Positions 7,524-14,254 of a stretch of 36,583 nucleotides of DNA are shown in pieces. The notes below the pieces were generated by a model that saw only the letters and a program-made list of their open reading frames with translations, did not search any database and was not told the DNA's origin. Within the stretch, counting starts at the first letter, position 1; every line of letters begins with the position of its first letter. Made by a program: the position numbers and the translations under genes. Source of the stretch: Bacteroidaceae bacterium (GTDB taxonomy: Bacteria; Bacteroidota; Bacteroidia; Bacteroidales; Bacteroidaceae); assembly GCA_024401055.1 (NCBI GenBank), contig JAKSLT010000020.1, positions 1-36,583 on the forward strand, in the 5' to 3' direction.

Positions 7524-8561
7524 CTATGAGCGTGCGCGATATACGCCGCCGGGGAGAACCGTGACGAGGCCCTGCATCTCGAGGTCGGTCATTTCGGCGC
7601 TCACCTGGAAGGCGGGGAGGCCGGTGGCGGCGGCGAGTTGGTCGGGGGTGAGGCCCTCGGTGCCCTGCAGCGCCTGGAGCAGCGTGCGACCCTCGGCGGA
7701 GAGACCGGCATCGGGGGCAAAGAGCGACTGCTGCACGGCGTCGGTAGCGGCAACGGGCTGCCAACCGAGGGCAAGGAGGAGGTCGGTGGCGTCGGTAAAG
7801 GCGCGGGCGCGGCCCTCGGCGATGGCGCGGTTGCAACCCTCCGAGGCGGCATCGGTGAGGCGACCGGGACAGGCGAAGACGGGACGTGCGTAGTCGCGGG
7901 CCCGCTGCAGGGTAATCATACTGCCGCCCTCGCGTGCGCTCTCGATGACGAGGGTGCAGTCGGCCATGCCGGCCACGATGCGGTTGCGGCTCACGAAATT
8001 GTAGCGCTCGGGTTCGGTGCCGGTGAGGTACTCGGTGAGGAGGCCGCCCTGGCGTGTCATCTTCGCCGCCGTGTCCTTGTGGGGGTAAGGGTAGATGCGG
8101 TCGAGGCCGTGGGCCAGTACGCCGACGGTATTGAGGCCCGCGTCAAGGGCTCCGCGGTGGGCGTGGATGTCGGTGCCGTAGGCGAGGCCGCTGATGATGA
8201 GGGCGTTGGGCAGGAGGCGGGCGATGTCGGCCGTGATGCGGGCGCAGAGGTCCTTGCCGTAGGGCGTGATGCGGCGGGTGCCCACAATGGAGATGACGTG
8301 GCGGCAGTTGAGGTCGGCCTGGCCGAGATAGAAGAGCACGAGGGGCGCGTCGGGGCAACTGATGAGGCGCTGGGGATAGGCGGCGTCGCCATAGCATAGC
8401 GTCTGTATGTTGTGGTCGCGGCAGAAGGCGAGTTCGCGCTCCAGGAGTGCGGGCTGGGGCGCAGAGCGTTCCGTCTGGCGGCGCACGCGGGCGGCGAGGG
8501 ATTCGGGGAGAGAGGCCACGGCTTCAGTGCCGCGGAGACGGGTGAAAAGGGCTTCTATCAT
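7524..8561 (-). CDS. dprA: DNA-processing protein DprA (natural transformation)
   Basis: Binds incoming single-stranded DNA and loads RecA during transformation; cytoplasmic. I start it at 8561 (MIEALFTRLRGTEAVASLP), giving 345 residues; the long upstream open frame is out-of-frame shadow of the preceding gene. The Rossmann-like domain has SIVGTR at 91-96, GLAYGTDIHAHRGAL at 125-139, HGLDRIYP at 151-158 and the signature NFVSRNRIVAG at 188-198 followed by EGGSM. Residues about 285-345 form the C-terminal winged helix found in many DprA proteins (QLAAATGLP, MTDLEMQGLV, PGGVYR). Its ATG overlaps the TGA of the DUF2851 gene in ATGA, indicating one transcript with translational coupling. Confidence 0.95.
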   Translation of the reverse strand: MIEALFTRLRGTEAVASLPESLAARVRRQTERSAPQPALLERELAFCRDHNIQTLCYGDAAYPQRLISCPDAPLVLFYLGQADLNCRHVISIVGTRRITPYGKDLCARITADIARLLPNALIISGLAYGTDIHAHRGALDAGLNTVGVLAHGLDRIYPYPHKDTAAKMTRQGGLLTEYLTGTEPERYNFVSRNRIVAGMADCTLVIESAREGGSMITLQRARDYARPVFACPGRLTDAASEGCNRAIAEGRARAFTDATDLLLALGWQPVAATDAVQQSLFAPDAGLSAEGRTLLQALQGTEGLTPDQLAAATGLPAFQVSAEMTDLEMQGLVTVLPGGVYRARS

Positions 8562-9808
8562 AAGGCGGAGGGGAGGGGTTTCTGGGCAAGGTATTCGGCA
8601 CCGAAGCGGCAGCGGAGGCAGTCGCGGCGGTCGCAATAGGCGTGGCGGAGTTGGATGAGGGCCTGCGAGTCGGCGGCAGAGGCGACGGTGAGGGAGGCGA
8701 GGCGCCAGGAGCGCGTGATGTTGTTGTTCTCGGCCGGCAGACTCTCCAGGAGGGCGAAGGCACGTTCCATGCGCTCGTCGTCGTTGTGGGAACGGCCGTG
8801 GGCAAAGAGGATGGGGGCGGCCACGTTGACGAGAAGGAGTGTGATACTGGCCTTCTGCAGTTGCGGCAGTGCCGTGGCGAAGAGCTGGCGCACGGCATCG
8901 GTATCGGGAGTCTGGAGAAGGGGCGAGAGGGCGAGGTGGGCTTCGTGGTAGAGGCGGGCGAGCTGGAGCAGACGCACATGGGGGAAGTTCTGGGGGCGCA
9001 GGCGGAGGTAGCGCCACTGCTCGGGCGGCAGAGAGATGAGGCCGAACTTGCTCTGGAGGAAATTCCATTCGCGCTGCCACAGGGCGGCGGAGGAGGAACC
9101 GGTCTTTCCCTCGGCGGCCTTCAGCGCACGCGGCAACAATCCCGCCGTGCCGAGGAAGAAAGCCTCCACCTGCTCGAGGTTGTCGCGGTGCTTTCCCACC
9201 TGCGAGAGGTCTATGCCGGCGGCCCACTGCTCAAAGGCGTCGCTGTTGATGCCGAAGCCCAGGCCGCGGGCGAGGGCGATGAAGAAGGTGCGCTCCCAGT
9301 CGCCGCCGGTCTGCTGGAGCCAGCGGTCGATGCGCTCCGTCTTTTGCTGGAGGCGCTCCACGGTGAGGGCGTTGAGCCACGCGTGCACCTTTATCTGCGC
9401 CACGTGGGGGATGATGCGGTAGCAGGGCGGGTAGGCCTCCTGCGCCATCAAGGCGGAGAAACTCTCGGCCACGTCGTGGGGCGCGGCAATCACCGTTTGC
9501 GGCAACACGCGGCCGGAGGCGAGCTGCACATCAGTGTCGGCGTCGCCTACGACGTGGAGCACCACGTTGTCGTAGGCCTTGTCCTCCTGATGACCGTGGC
9601 GCAGCCAGTCGGACGACTTGAGATGCACCTCCACGTTGCCCACCCACTCCTGTCCGCCGATGATAATCTTGGCATTGAAGAAGTCGGGGCCGGAATCGTG
9701 GTTCCACAGGCCGGGGTCGAGCACTTCAAGGCGCTCGCCGCGGGTGGTGAGAAGCGGGATGGGGAAGAGGCGGTGCTTCCACGTGTATTGCAGGAGTTGC
9801 TCGGTCAT
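8558..9808 (-). CDS. DUF2851 family protein
   Basis: A 416-residue protein starting at MTEQLLQYTWKHRLFP (9808); the 14 upstream codons of open frame are less likely because the promoter at 9870-9900 and the family N-terminus both fit 9808. It resembles DUF2851, a family found widely in Bacteroidetes with no assigned activity. Recognisable parts are LDPGLWNHDSGPDFFNAKI near residue 36, then WVGNVEVHLKSSDW, a NVVLHVV strand, and a C-terminal cysteine-containing segment YCDRRDCLRCRFG. The conserved acidic and histidine residues in the N-terminal part (NHDSGPDFF, EVH) are reminiscent of a nuclease-like metal site, but this is inference only. It is first in a two-gene unit with dprA, so a role with DNA is plausible. 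Confidence 0.9.
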   Translation of the reverse strand: MTEQLLQYTWKHRLFPIPLLTTRGERLEVLDPGLWNHDSGPDFFNAKIIIGGQEWVGNVEVHLKSSDWLRHGHQEDKAYDNVVLHVVGDADTDVQLASGRVLPQTVIAAPHDVAESFSALMAQEAYPPCYRIIPHVAQIKVHAWLNALTVERLQQKTERIDRWLQQTGGDWERTFFIALARGLGFGINSDAFEQWAAGIDLSQVGKHRDNLEQVEAFFLGTAGLLPRALKAAEGKTGSSSAALWQREWNFLQSKFGLISLPPEQWRYLRLRPQNFPHVRLLQLARLYHEAHLALSPLLQTPDTDAVRQLFATALPQLQKASITLLLVNVAAPILFAHGRSHNDDERMERAFALLESLPAENNNITRSWRLASLTVASAADSQALIQLRHAYCDRRDCLRCRFGAEYLAQKPLPSAL

Positions 9809-9869
9809 AAGGAGAGGAAAGAAAGGGGTTTTGTGCAGGGGAGAAGACAATTAAAAGGGAATTACGGGA

Positions 9870-9900
9870 CAAAATTACTGTTTTTCGCTGAAATAGCAAA
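9870..9900 (-). promoter_or_regulatory. Promoter of the DUF2851-dprA unit
   Basis: On the minus strand TTTG (9897-9900) is followed after 19 bases by TAATTTTG (9870-9877), a full match to the Bacteroidetes TTTG...TAnnTTTG pattern. The leader would be about 55-60 bases. The kbl promoter at 24667-24697 has the same -7 box and spacing. Confidence 0.75.
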
Positions 9901-9917
9901 GAGCGACAGGGCGTTAC

Positions 9918-9948
9918 TTGGCCGTGTGGCGTCTTTTTTGTATTTTTG
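9918..9948 (+). promoter_or_regulatory. Promoter of the DEAD-box helicase, close to the start codon
   Basis: TTG (9918-9920), 20 bases, then TATTTTTG (9941-9948) matches the Bacteroidetes promoter pattern. With the usual distance of about 7 bases from the box centre, transcription would begin around 9951-9954, only a few bases before the ATG at 9957. Confidence 0.7.
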
Positions 9949-9956
9949 CGCTTGAA

Positions 9957-11885
9957 ATGAAGACTTTTGAAGAACTGGGCGTGAGCGCAGAGTTGCGCCG
10001 CGCCATTGAAGAATTAGGTTTTGAGGCCCCCATGCCCGTGCAGGAGGCCGTCATCCCCGTGCTCCTCACCGAACAGCGCGACATCATCGCCCTGGCACAG
10101 ACGGGAACGGGCAAGACCGCTACGTTCGGGCTGCCGCTGTTGCAGAAGTTGGGTGCCCCCTCCAACTCCCCCTTTGGGGGAGAGTTCAACGAGGGACTCA
10201 ATGGCTGTGAGCTCTCCCCCAAAGGGGGAGCGGGGAGGGGGCTTATCCTTTCTCCCACGCGCGAGCTCTGCGTGCAGATAGCCGGTGATTTGCAGGCCTA
10301 CGCCAAGTATATGCCGGAGGTGCGCATCGTCTGCGTGTATGGCGGAGCGAACATTTATCCGCAGATAAAGGAACTGGAACAGGGGGCCGACATCATCGTG
10401 GCTACCCCCGGCCGGCTCATCGACCTGATGGAGCGCGGCGTGGCCGACCTCAGCGCCGTGACTAACGTGGTGCTCGACGAGGCAGATGAGATGCTCAATA
10501 TGGGATTCTCGGAAAGCATCGACCGCATCCTGGAAGGCGTGCCGCCTACCCGCACGACGTGGCTCTTCTCCGCCACGATGAGCCGCGAGGTGGAGAAAAT
10601 AGCGAAGAACTATCTTCAGGGCCACCGCGAAATAGTGGTGGGCTCAAGGAACGAAGGCGCCGAGAACGTCAACCATATATGCTACATGGTGAAGGCTGCC
10701 GATAAGTATCACGCCCTCAAGCGCCTCGTGGATTACCACCCGCATATCTATGCCATAGTCTTCTGCCGCACGCGCCGCGAGACGGCAGAGGTGGCCGCTG
10801 CCCTCATCCGCGATGGATACAGTGCCGAGGCCCTGCACGGCGACCTTTCGCAACTGCAGCGCGACCAGACGATGCTCAAGTTTCGCGAGCACCAGACGCA
10901 ACTGCTCGTGGCCACCGACGTGGCAGCACGCGGCCTTGACGTGGACGACCTCACCCACGTCATCAACTACGGCCTGCCCGACGACGTGGAGAACTACACC
11001 CATCGCTCCGGTCGCACAGGCCGTGCCGGCAAGAGCGGCACCTCCTTATCTATAATACACGTGCGCGAGAAGCATAAGGTGCGCCTCATAGAGAAAACCA
11101 TCGGCAAGGCCTTTAACATGGCCGAACTTCCCGAACCTAAGGATATATGCCAGCGCCAACTCTTCCGCGTCATCGACCAACTGGAGAAGACCGTGGTGGA
11201 CGAGGAGCAGATAGCCCCTTTCCTGCGCGAAGTGATGGGCAAACTGGAGTGGCTCTCCAAAGAAGACATCGTGAAGCGTCTCGTACAGCAGGAGTTCGGC
11301 CGCTTCGTCAGTTATTATGCTCAGGAAAAGCCGATAGAGGCCCCCTCCAACTCCCCCTTTGGGGGAGAGAGTAAAAAGGGCTCAAATCGCTCTCTGAGCT
11401 CTCCCCCAAAGGGGGAGCGGGGAGGGGGCTCCGTTTACACCCGTCTGTTCCTCAACTTTGGTAAGAAGGACAAGTTTTACGCCCGCGACGTCATCAACCT
11501 CGTCAACCGTTATGTGAAGGGCCGCGTGGATATCGGCCACATAGAACTGGCGGACCGCTTCTCACTCTTCGAGGTGCCCGAGGCCGATGCCCGCATGGTG
11601 GTCAACGCCATGGCCAAGGCCAAGGCCGGCGACCGACGCGTGGTAGTGGACTTTGACAGAGAAAAGACCCCCTCCGCCGCCCCTCAAGGTGCGAGCCGTA
11701 AGAGAGGTAAGAAATCCCGCGAGGAGGACGGCCATGAGCGCTCACCTCACGAATCTCGCACCCTTACGAAGAAAGAAGTGCGCTCTAAGCGCAACGCTGA
11801 GCGTAAGGCCGCCCGCAAGACTGAAAAAAAGAGCCGTAAGGCCAAGCAGTTCACCGCTGACGACTGGAAAAAGTTCTTTAAGTAA
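9957..11885 (+). CDS. DEAD-box ATP-dependent RNA helicase with two palindromic-repeat insertions
   Basis: A 642-residue helicase starting at MKTFEELGVS. It has the full motif set: Q motif (MPVQEAVIP), motif I AQTGTGKT (47-54), Ia PTRELC, TPGRL, DEAD (174-177), SAT, IVFCRT, ARGLDV and HRSGRTGRAG. A DbpA-like RNA-binding domain follows at about 493-571 (YTRLFLNFGKKD...RFSLFEVPE), then a Lys/Arg-rich tail. It probably remodels rRNA or mRNA structure in the cytoplasm. Two insertions, residues 67-96 (between motifs I and Ia) and 462-492 (linker before the DbpA-like domain), are translations of GC-rich palindromic elements and share APSNSPFGGE. The frame is intact throughout. Residues about 571-582 (EKTPSAAPQGAS) may be a third, decayed insertion. 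Confidence 0.95.
   Translation: MKTFEELGVSAELRRAIEELGFEAPMPVQEAVIPVLLTEQRDIIALAQTGTGKTATFGLPLLQKLGAPSNSPFGGEFNEGLNGCELSPKGGAGRGLILSPTRELCVQIAGDLQAYAKYMPEVRIVCVYGGANIYPQIKELEQGADIIVATPGRLIDLMERGVADLSAVTNVVLDEADEMLNMGFSESIDRILEGVPPTRTTWLFSATMSREVEKIAKNYLQGHREIVVGSRNEGAENVNHICYMVKAADKYHALKRLVDYHPHIYAIVFCRTRRETAEVAAALIRDGYSAEALHGDLSQLQRDQTMLKFREHQTQLLVATDVAARGLDVDDLTHVINYGLPDDVENYTHRSGRTGRAGKSGTSLSIIHVREKHKVRLIEKTIGKAFNMAELPEPKDICQRQLFRVIDQLEKTVVDEEQIAPFLREVMGKLEWLSKEDIVKRLVQQEFGRFVSYYAQEKPIEAPSNSPFGGESKKGSNRSLSSPPKGERGGGSVYTRLFLNFGKKDKFYARDVINLVNRYVKGRVDIGHIELADRFSLFEVPEADARMVVNAMAKAKAGDRRVVVDFDREKTPSAAPQGASRKRGKKSREEDGHERSPHESRTLTKKEVRSKRNAERKAARKTEKKSRKAKQFTADDWKKFFK
10155..10243. repeat. Palindromic element inserted in frame in the helicase (copy 1)
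   Basis: Left arm 10155-10184 starts GCCCCCTCC and carries CTCCCCCTTTGGGGGAG. A 26-base loop follows, then the right arm 10211-10243, which ends GGAGGGGGCT. The arms are near-perfect inverted copies and each contains its own palindrome. It encodes about 30 residues between helicase motifs I and Ia. Confidence 0.9.
11340..11430. repeat. Palindromic element inserted in frame in the helicase (copy 2)
   Basis: Same build as copy 1: left arm 11340-11369, 28-base loop, right arm 11398-11430. The left arm is identical to that of copy 1 and read in the same frame (APSNSPFGGE). Because the loop is two bases longer, the right arm is read in another frame (SPPKGERGGG). Confidence 0.9.
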
Positions 11886-11898
11886 AATATAAAAAAGC

Positions 11899-11928
11899 AG
11901 CCTCCGAAGGATTTTTCTTTCGGAGGCT
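11899..11928 (+). terminator. Terminator hairpin between the convergent helicase and Sir2 genes
   Basis: AGCCTCCGAA (11899-11908) and TTCGGAGGCT (11919-11928) form a perfect 10-bp stem. It is preceded by an A run, which becomes a T run on the minus strand, so it probably serves both converging genes. Confidence 0.8.
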
Positions 11929-11951
11929 ATTTGTTGATAAGGGGGATAAGG

Positions 11952-12725
11952 TTACAGTTCTTTTAGCATTTCTACGAGGCGCTGCATGCCGCGGGTGGCG
12001 ACGTCCTGAATGACGGTGACGTCGTGGCCGGTGGCGGGCACTTGGACTTCCTTGGGGTCGATGAGGAAGACTTTGGCACTCCGGGGGACATAGTGGATGA
12101 GGCCGGCTGCGGGATAGACGTTGAGGGAAGTGCCGATGATGACGAAGATGTCGGCATCCATGGCGGCGCGGGCGGCTTCTTCCATACGGGGCACTGCCTC
12201 GCCAAACCATACGATGAAGGGACGGAGACGGGAGCCGTCGCGGGCTTTGTCGTTGGCGGTGAGGGCCATGTTCTCGGGGGTGAGGGTGACTACTTGCGAG
12301 AGGTCCTCGGGATTGCGGGAGGAGCATGCCTTCATGAGTTCGCCGTGGAGATAGATGACGCGGGAGGAGCCAACACGCTCGTGGAAGTCGTCGACGTTCT
12401 GGGTGACGATGGTGACGTCGTAATCCTTTTCAAGGTCGGCGAGGAGCTGGTGGGCGAGGTTGGGCTTGGCGTTGATGAGTTGCTGGCGCAGGTGGTTGTA
12501 GAAGTCGGTGACGAGGTCGGGGTCGGCATACCATCCTTCGGGGGTGGCGACCTGATTGACATCGTACTGTTCCCACAGGCCACCACTGTCGCGGAAGGTG
12601 GCGAATCCGCTCTCCGCGCTTATGCCGGCGCCGGAGAGGACAACAAGTTTGCGGCCCCCTCCCCGCTCCCCCTTTGGGGGAGGGTTCAGAGTGGGGCTTT
12701 GAGAATTGTGAAAATCTGTATTCAT
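11952..12725 (-). CDS. cobB: NAD-dependent protein deacylase, Sir2 family
   Basis: A 257-residue sirtuin that removes acyl groups from lysines using NAD. From residue 26 it follows the family: LVVLSGAGISAESGFATFRD (NAD binding), TQNVDD, YLHGEL with the catalytic His, then RPFIVWFGEAVP, IIGTSLNVYPAAGL and a C-terminal NAD strand. Only one cysteine (KACSS) remains where classical sirtuins have a four-Cys zinc site. The first 25 residues are unusual: TLNPPPKGERGGG is encoded by one arm of the palindromic element family. No other ATG, GTG or TTG lies between that arm and the core, so the start at 12725 is forced and the repeat must be translated if the gene is active. The symbol is given for the family. 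Confidence 0.9.
   Translation of the reverse strand: MNTDFHNSQSPTLNPPPKGERGGGRKLVVLSGAGISAESGFATFRDSGGLWEQYDVNQVATPEGWYADPDLVTDFYNHLRQQLINAKPNLAHQLLADLEKDYDVTIVTQNVDDFHERVGSSRVIYLHGELMKACSSRNPEDLSQVVTLTPENMALTANDKARDGSRLRPFIVWFGEAVPRMEEAARAAMDADIFVIIGTSLNVYPAAGLIHYVPRSAKVFLIDPKEVQVPATGHDVTVIQDVATRGMQRLVEMLKEL
12654..12698. repeat. Half palindromic element forming the 5' end of the Sir2 gene
   Basis: The arm GCCCCCTCCCCG plus CTCCCCCTTTGGGGGAG matches the helicase elements. The opposite arm is reduced to GTGGGGCTTT (12691-12700). It encodes PPPKGERGGG on the minus strand. Confidence 0.85.
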
Positions 12726-12736
12726 TGTCTAAAAAA

Positions 12737-12877
12737 TCCCCCTATGGCTCCCTTTGGGGAGAGCACATAGGGGGGTATAATCGCTCCCGGGCTCTCCCCC
12801 GCTCGCAGAGCTGACTCTTGCCCCAAATGGGGAAAGATGGCGGAGCCAGAAAGGGGCTGGGGAGCGGGGAGGGGGCT
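12737..12877. repeat. Composite palindromic element between the secreted-protein gene and the Sir2 gene
   Basis: It includes a left arm with GGCTCCCTTTGGGGAGAGC (12746-12764) nested inside TCCCCCTATG/CATAGGGGGG, a central CGCTCCCGGGCTCTCCCCC tract, a decayed CCCCAAATGGGG palindrome, and the family end GAGCGGGGAGGGGGCT (12862-12877). That end lies two bases from the stop codon of the secreted-protein gene. It appears to be two overlapping or nested copies. Confidence 0.75.
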
Positions 12878-12879
12878 TA

Positions 12880-14157
12880 TTACTTTACGAGATACTTCTT
12901 GCCGTTCCAGAGGTTGACGCCCTTGTTGAGGGTGTTGACGCGCTGGCCCTGGAGGTTGAAGCGGCTATTGCTGTTAGCGTTGGGAGCGAGGACGGTGTTG
13001 ACACCTTCCATATACACCTCCCAGGGAATAAGCTTAACAGCTGCGTATTCAATGCCGGTCCAGAGGCCTTGGGGTTCTTCTGCTTCGTGGTCATAGTAAC
13101 CCATGCAGAGGTAGTCCCAGTTAATCGTGTTATCTTCATTAACGCTACCATAGTAAATAGTGCCGGACCCACCGATGACGATGGGGCACTCGTGTTCGTC
13201 GGAGCAGAGGAACCATCCGTCTTCATCGAAGGTGTAGAAACCAATCCAAGCGCCGTCACCTTCGCTGTAAACGACCTTCTGACCGGTGCGGAAAGCGAGT
13301 TCGCCTTCGCCCTTCACGGTGAGGCTGTTGTTATAGCCGCCGCAGAAGCCATGGACGATGAGCTCGTCACCGAGGTCTTCGAGGAATACATAGGCTTCAT
13401 TGTCTTCCCATGCCTTTTCAGAATCGGGAAGGGTAATATCAATGGTAGAGAACTCCGTAGCGTAGTTGGCGGGGTTGAGTACGAGGTCGTCGCCCACGCC
13501 TACGATGTAGTTGGCATATTGGCCTTCTTCACAAACGATGCCCCAGCCGATTTCGTAGTCGGGGTCGAGGGTGATGTAGAAGCCGTTCTCGTCTTCTTCG
13601 ACACGCAGAACGAGGACGTCGCTGGTGTTGTAGCCCTGCTCAGTAATTTCGGCGATACCGACGATGTAAGCAAGAGTTACCTGAAGGTCTTCTTCGTTGT
13701 AGTAGCAATACTGAGCGGGGATGGTGAGGGTGCCGTCCTCGGGGTCGTACTGACCTAATACGTCGGCAATGCCCTGACAGAGACCGTGGATGGCTACGTT
13801 GTACTGCTCTCCGCTCTCTTCGTCAACGGCGAGGGTGTCAACGAGGTCAACGGAACTGCAATAGGTGGCGTAGTCAATACCATCGTTGGAGCCCGGGGTG
13901 TCTTCTACGTATGCACCGGCGAGGTTCTCAAGAGTGGGGAGATGGTGTACGACGCGCTTGGCAGCAGCCTTGTTGGCAGAGAGACGGGGGCTCTTGATGC
14001 CCTGAGCAGCGAAGGCGGCGCACTTCTGCGTCTTGTTGATGTTGGCCTTCTGGAGGAGGGTGCTCTTAACGTTTACCTTGAAGCGGGATACCTGCGTGGC
14101 AGCAGATAGCGTCACTGCGCAAAGCAGTGTGAGCGTGATGAGTAAAAGTTTCTTCAT
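12880..14157 (-). CDS. Secreted hypothetical protein with a sorting-domain-like C-terminus
   Basis: A 425-residue protein with a signal peptide (MKKLLLITLTLLCAVTLSAA) and no lipobox. The middle is acidic and rich in aromatic residues and Asp/Glu, without a family I recognise. The last 30 residues (FNLQGQRVNTLNKGVNLWNGKKYLVK region) match the pattern LxGQRV...KGxxxxNGKKxxxK often seen at the end of Prevotella secreted proteins and resembling a type IX sorting domain; whether it is used that way here is unknown. It is the last gene behind the SusC/SusD cluster, 97 bases after DUF4302, with a hairpin in that gap. A surface or periplasmic role with the uptake system is inferred from position. Confidence 0.75.
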   Translation of the reverse strand: MKKLLLITLTLLCAVTLSAATQVSRFKVNVKSTLLQKANINKTQKCAAFAAQGIKSPRLSANKAAAKRVVHHLPTLENLAGAYVEDTPGSNDGIDYATYCSSVDLVDTLAVDEESGEQYNVAIHGLCQGIADVLGQYDPEDGTLTIPAQYCYYNEEDLQVTLAYIVGIAEITEQGYNTSDVLVLRVEEDENGFYITLDPDYEIGWGIVCEEGQYANYIVGVGDDLVLNPANYATEFSTIDITLPDSEKAWEDNEAYVFLEDLGDELIVHGFCGGYNNSLTVKGEGELAFRTGQKVVYSEGDGAWIGFYTFDEDGWFLCSDEHECPIVIGGSGTIYYGSVNEDNTINWDYLCMGYYDHEAEEPQGLWTGIEYAAVKLIPWEVYMEGVNTVLAPNANSNSRFNLQGQRVNTLNKGVNLWNGKKYLVK

Positions 14158-14212
14158 AATTGTTAAGTGTTAAAGAGTTAATAAATAATTGCGGTATTAT
14201 ATATAAGGTGTA

Positions 14213-14238
14213 GGGGAGGCAGCTGGGGCAGCCTCCCC
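14213..14238 (-). terminator. Hairpin between the DUF4302 gene and the secreted-protein gene
   Basis: GGGGAGGC (14213-14220) and GCCTCCCC (14231-14238) form a strong stem 17 bases after the DUF4302 stop. There is no clear T run, so it may be a weak terminator or an mRNA-stabilising hairpin that separates the last gene from the operon. Confidence 0.45.
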
Positions 14239-14254
14239 AATATGAGTGAGAGGC

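Noticed and set aside
7257-7564. Short plus-strand open frames between topA and dprA
   Set aside because: They run through the 23-base repeat and the terminator and show no protein features.
11656-11700. Third palindromic insertion in the helicase tail (EKTPSAAPQGAS)
   Set aside because: GACCCCCTCCGCCGCCCCTC resembles the left arm, but the inner palindrome and right arm are missing, so it cannot be separated from chance in a GC-rich tail.
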